Source: Udeniomyces pyricola (taxonomy: Eukaryota; Basidiomycota; Tremellomycetes; Cystofilobasidiales; Mrakiaceae). Taken from it: a stretch of 64,000 nt of DNA. The stretch is taken from NCBI GenBank assembly GCA_039545295.1, contig BCIK01000014.1, forward strand, positions 352,976 through 416,975, in the 5' to 3' direction. A program made the position numbers and the translations under genes. This document shows, piece by piece, positions 62,702-64,000 of the stretch (its first letter is position 1; every line of letters starts with the position of its first letter). Below the pieces are notes generated by a model, which made no database searches, was not told the DNA's origin, and saw only the letters and a program-made list of their open reading frames with translations.

Positions 62702-64000
62702 ATGTCTGCTCGGTCGAGCAAGGCTTCTTCTACTGGCCCCGTTCCGAGCCTGCCCACGGAGGATCGTGTCAAGGGTCTCTCGGAACGAGTCAAGCGGTTC
62801 TCCCCTGCATTCTATGCAATTACTATGGGTGCGGCTTCACCACTTTTCAGGTATAGGCGAGGAGACCCACAGAACCAATCACGGAACGCAAGCTAACGGA
62901 GTCTCAATCGTACTCTCTTTCGCGTCACCTGTTCGCTCCGCTCTCTCGTCTGCTTGTTCAATCGGGTTCTTGGATCCCCTGGATTCAAACGTCTCCTTTA
63001 CTCGTCTCTACAGGCACGGGTATCCCATGTACCCTTATTCTCTCGTCTCCGTATCCCGCTGTAGTCTCCCACCTCAAGATACCCGCCATCATCTTCCTTC
63101 TCTTTGACACTCTCCTCTTCGTCGTGTTCACGCTCACGATGACGATGAGGTACACTCGGTTCCCTGAGATCTGGCCAGCTACCTGGGCCGACCGGACGCA
63201 TAGTCTTGCGATAGGAACCGTACCGGTCAGTCGGCCTTGTACGATTCCGTCGCGAAGGTCGAATCCGATCGATTTGCTGATATACACTTCCGCTCACGGG
63301 ATTTCCTCTCAGATGTCGATGCTCACGCTGATTTCGGGCGCTGTCAGTGTCAGTCAGCTTTATAATATGGGCGAGAGTTGGCTCTACGTTATGTCGGGGC
63401 TCTGGTGGTTGTCGGTCGTGGTTTCGATCGTTGTTGCATTCGTAGTGCCATACTTGGCTTTGTGAGTAGGCACATAACGCTCGTGCCAGGACAATTCATT
63501 GTTGTTTAGCTCGAGGTTAAAACGTTGTTCTCTTGTTGGTTGGTACATCTAGCACCTCCCACCGAAACCTTCCCGACAGCATTACTTCTGCTCTCTTACT
63601 GCCCGTAGTCCCGCTAATCACTTGTGCAGGTAAGCGATATAACCCGTTGTTGATTTGCATTGCTCTAATTTTCCCTCCTCTGATGGCTACATGGTCACAA
63701 CTAATCGGATTTGAATGACGTATCAATTTGCTTACTTGCTTATAGCTATCGGAGCAGTCTTGGCAGATCATTTCACTCACATCGATTCAATTTATGCCAT
63801 CAAGATTTGGGTCGCCTGTGTGTTCAAACCGCAGACCATTCTGGGTGCCCCTTCAGCAGCGTAAGATGACTGACTCACGATGCTCGTGGTACATGCCCAG
63901 CTTACGTTGTTCTCGGACCAGGATTGCTGCTCGCCCTCTTCATCATGACATTATATCTGCAACGTCTCGTAAGTCCCCTTGTGTGAGAGTTGGTAGGAGT
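62702..64000 (+). CDS. TDT-family (SSU1-like) sulfite/dicarboxylate transporter, 5' part
   Basis: The start at 62702 gives MSARSSKASSTGPVPSLPTE, then RVKGLSERVKRFSPAFYAIT, the typical entry into helix 1 of tellurite-resistance/dicarboxylate (TDT) carriers. Later exons give GVSIVLSFASP, SSPYPAVVSHLKIPAIIFLL, FDTLLFVVFTLTMTMRYTRF and PEIWPATWADRTHSLAIGTV. They continue MSMLTLISGAVSVSQLYNMG, MSGLWWLSVVVSIVVAFVVP and SALLLPVVPLITCAGAIGAV. The last is YVVLGPGLLLALFIMTLYLQ; the gene runs off the window. The 'RTHSLAIGTVPM' loop is a landmark of fungal SSU1-type plasma-membrane sulfite pumps. Substrate (sulfite or malate) cannot be settled. At least seven short exons. Confidence 0.85.

Overview
The window looks like nuclear DNA of an intron-rich fungus, most likely a basidiomycete. 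It has about 21 protein-coding genes on both strands. Nearly all are broken by several short GT-AG introns (about 50-150 nt, pyrimidine-rich), and a fungal-type fused peroxisomal beta-oxidation enzyme is present. GC content is moderate, and assembly ambiguities (single Ns at 18499 and 21089, an N-run at 30887-31046) sit at poly-G/C tracts. I cannot place it below phylum. No tRNA, rRNA, CRISPR or recognisable transposon was found. Gene boundaries were read by eye from frame continuity, splice sites and family motifs; inner exon edges are approximate unless stated.

Layout. 1-1417 (+): 3' part of an MFS transporter. 2088-4847 (-): DNA primase small subunit PRI1. 5465-7306 (-): unknown membrane protein with a Gly-rich tail. 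7364-9606 (-): secreted parallel beta-helix protein. 10082-11562 (+): Spo12-like mitotic-exit protein. About 13373-15533 (-): PEX11-family protein. 16163-19631 (+): TFIIH subunit TFB2/p52. 20323-21003 (-): mitochondrial ribosomal protein mL53. 21115-25352 (+): AP-3 beta subunit. 26292-30863 (-): DEAD-box helicase DBP10. 31705-34125 (+): putative mitochondrial protein with RRM-like modules. 34520-36725 (+): kelch-like GPI-anchored surface protein. 37703-40273 (-): GlcNAc-kinase-type ATPase. 40747-43760 (-): class C beta-lactamase-like serine hydrolase. 43993-48745 (-): FOX2/MFE-2. 49827-54069 (+): EDEM/MNL1-type alpha-mannosidase with a PA domain. 54293-55521 (-): ESCRT protein VPS60/CHMP5. 55825-57790 (-): TPR mitochondrial membrane protein (Mgr3-like). 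58443-60301 (+): alpha/beta hydrolase with a cysteine in the nucleophile elbow. 60528-62385 (-): METTL25/RRNAD1-type methyltransferase. 62702-end (+): TDT/SSU1-like transporter, cut by the window end.

Most genes are conserved housekeeping functions (replication, transcription/NER, ribosome biogenesis, endosomal traffic, ER quality control) and do not form an obvious pathway cluster. Two are peroxisomal (PEX11, and FOX2 ending in AKL). Sugar-kinase, beta-lactamase-like and FOX2 genes run in the same direction in tandem. The most unusual non-coding structure is a degenerate 31-32 bp tandem array at about 37302-37490 whose units open with the palindrome TGCCAAATTGGCA. Also notable are the excess of poly-G/C tracts, recurring ACGCGT promoter motifs and a G-quadruplex-capable GGGTGT array.
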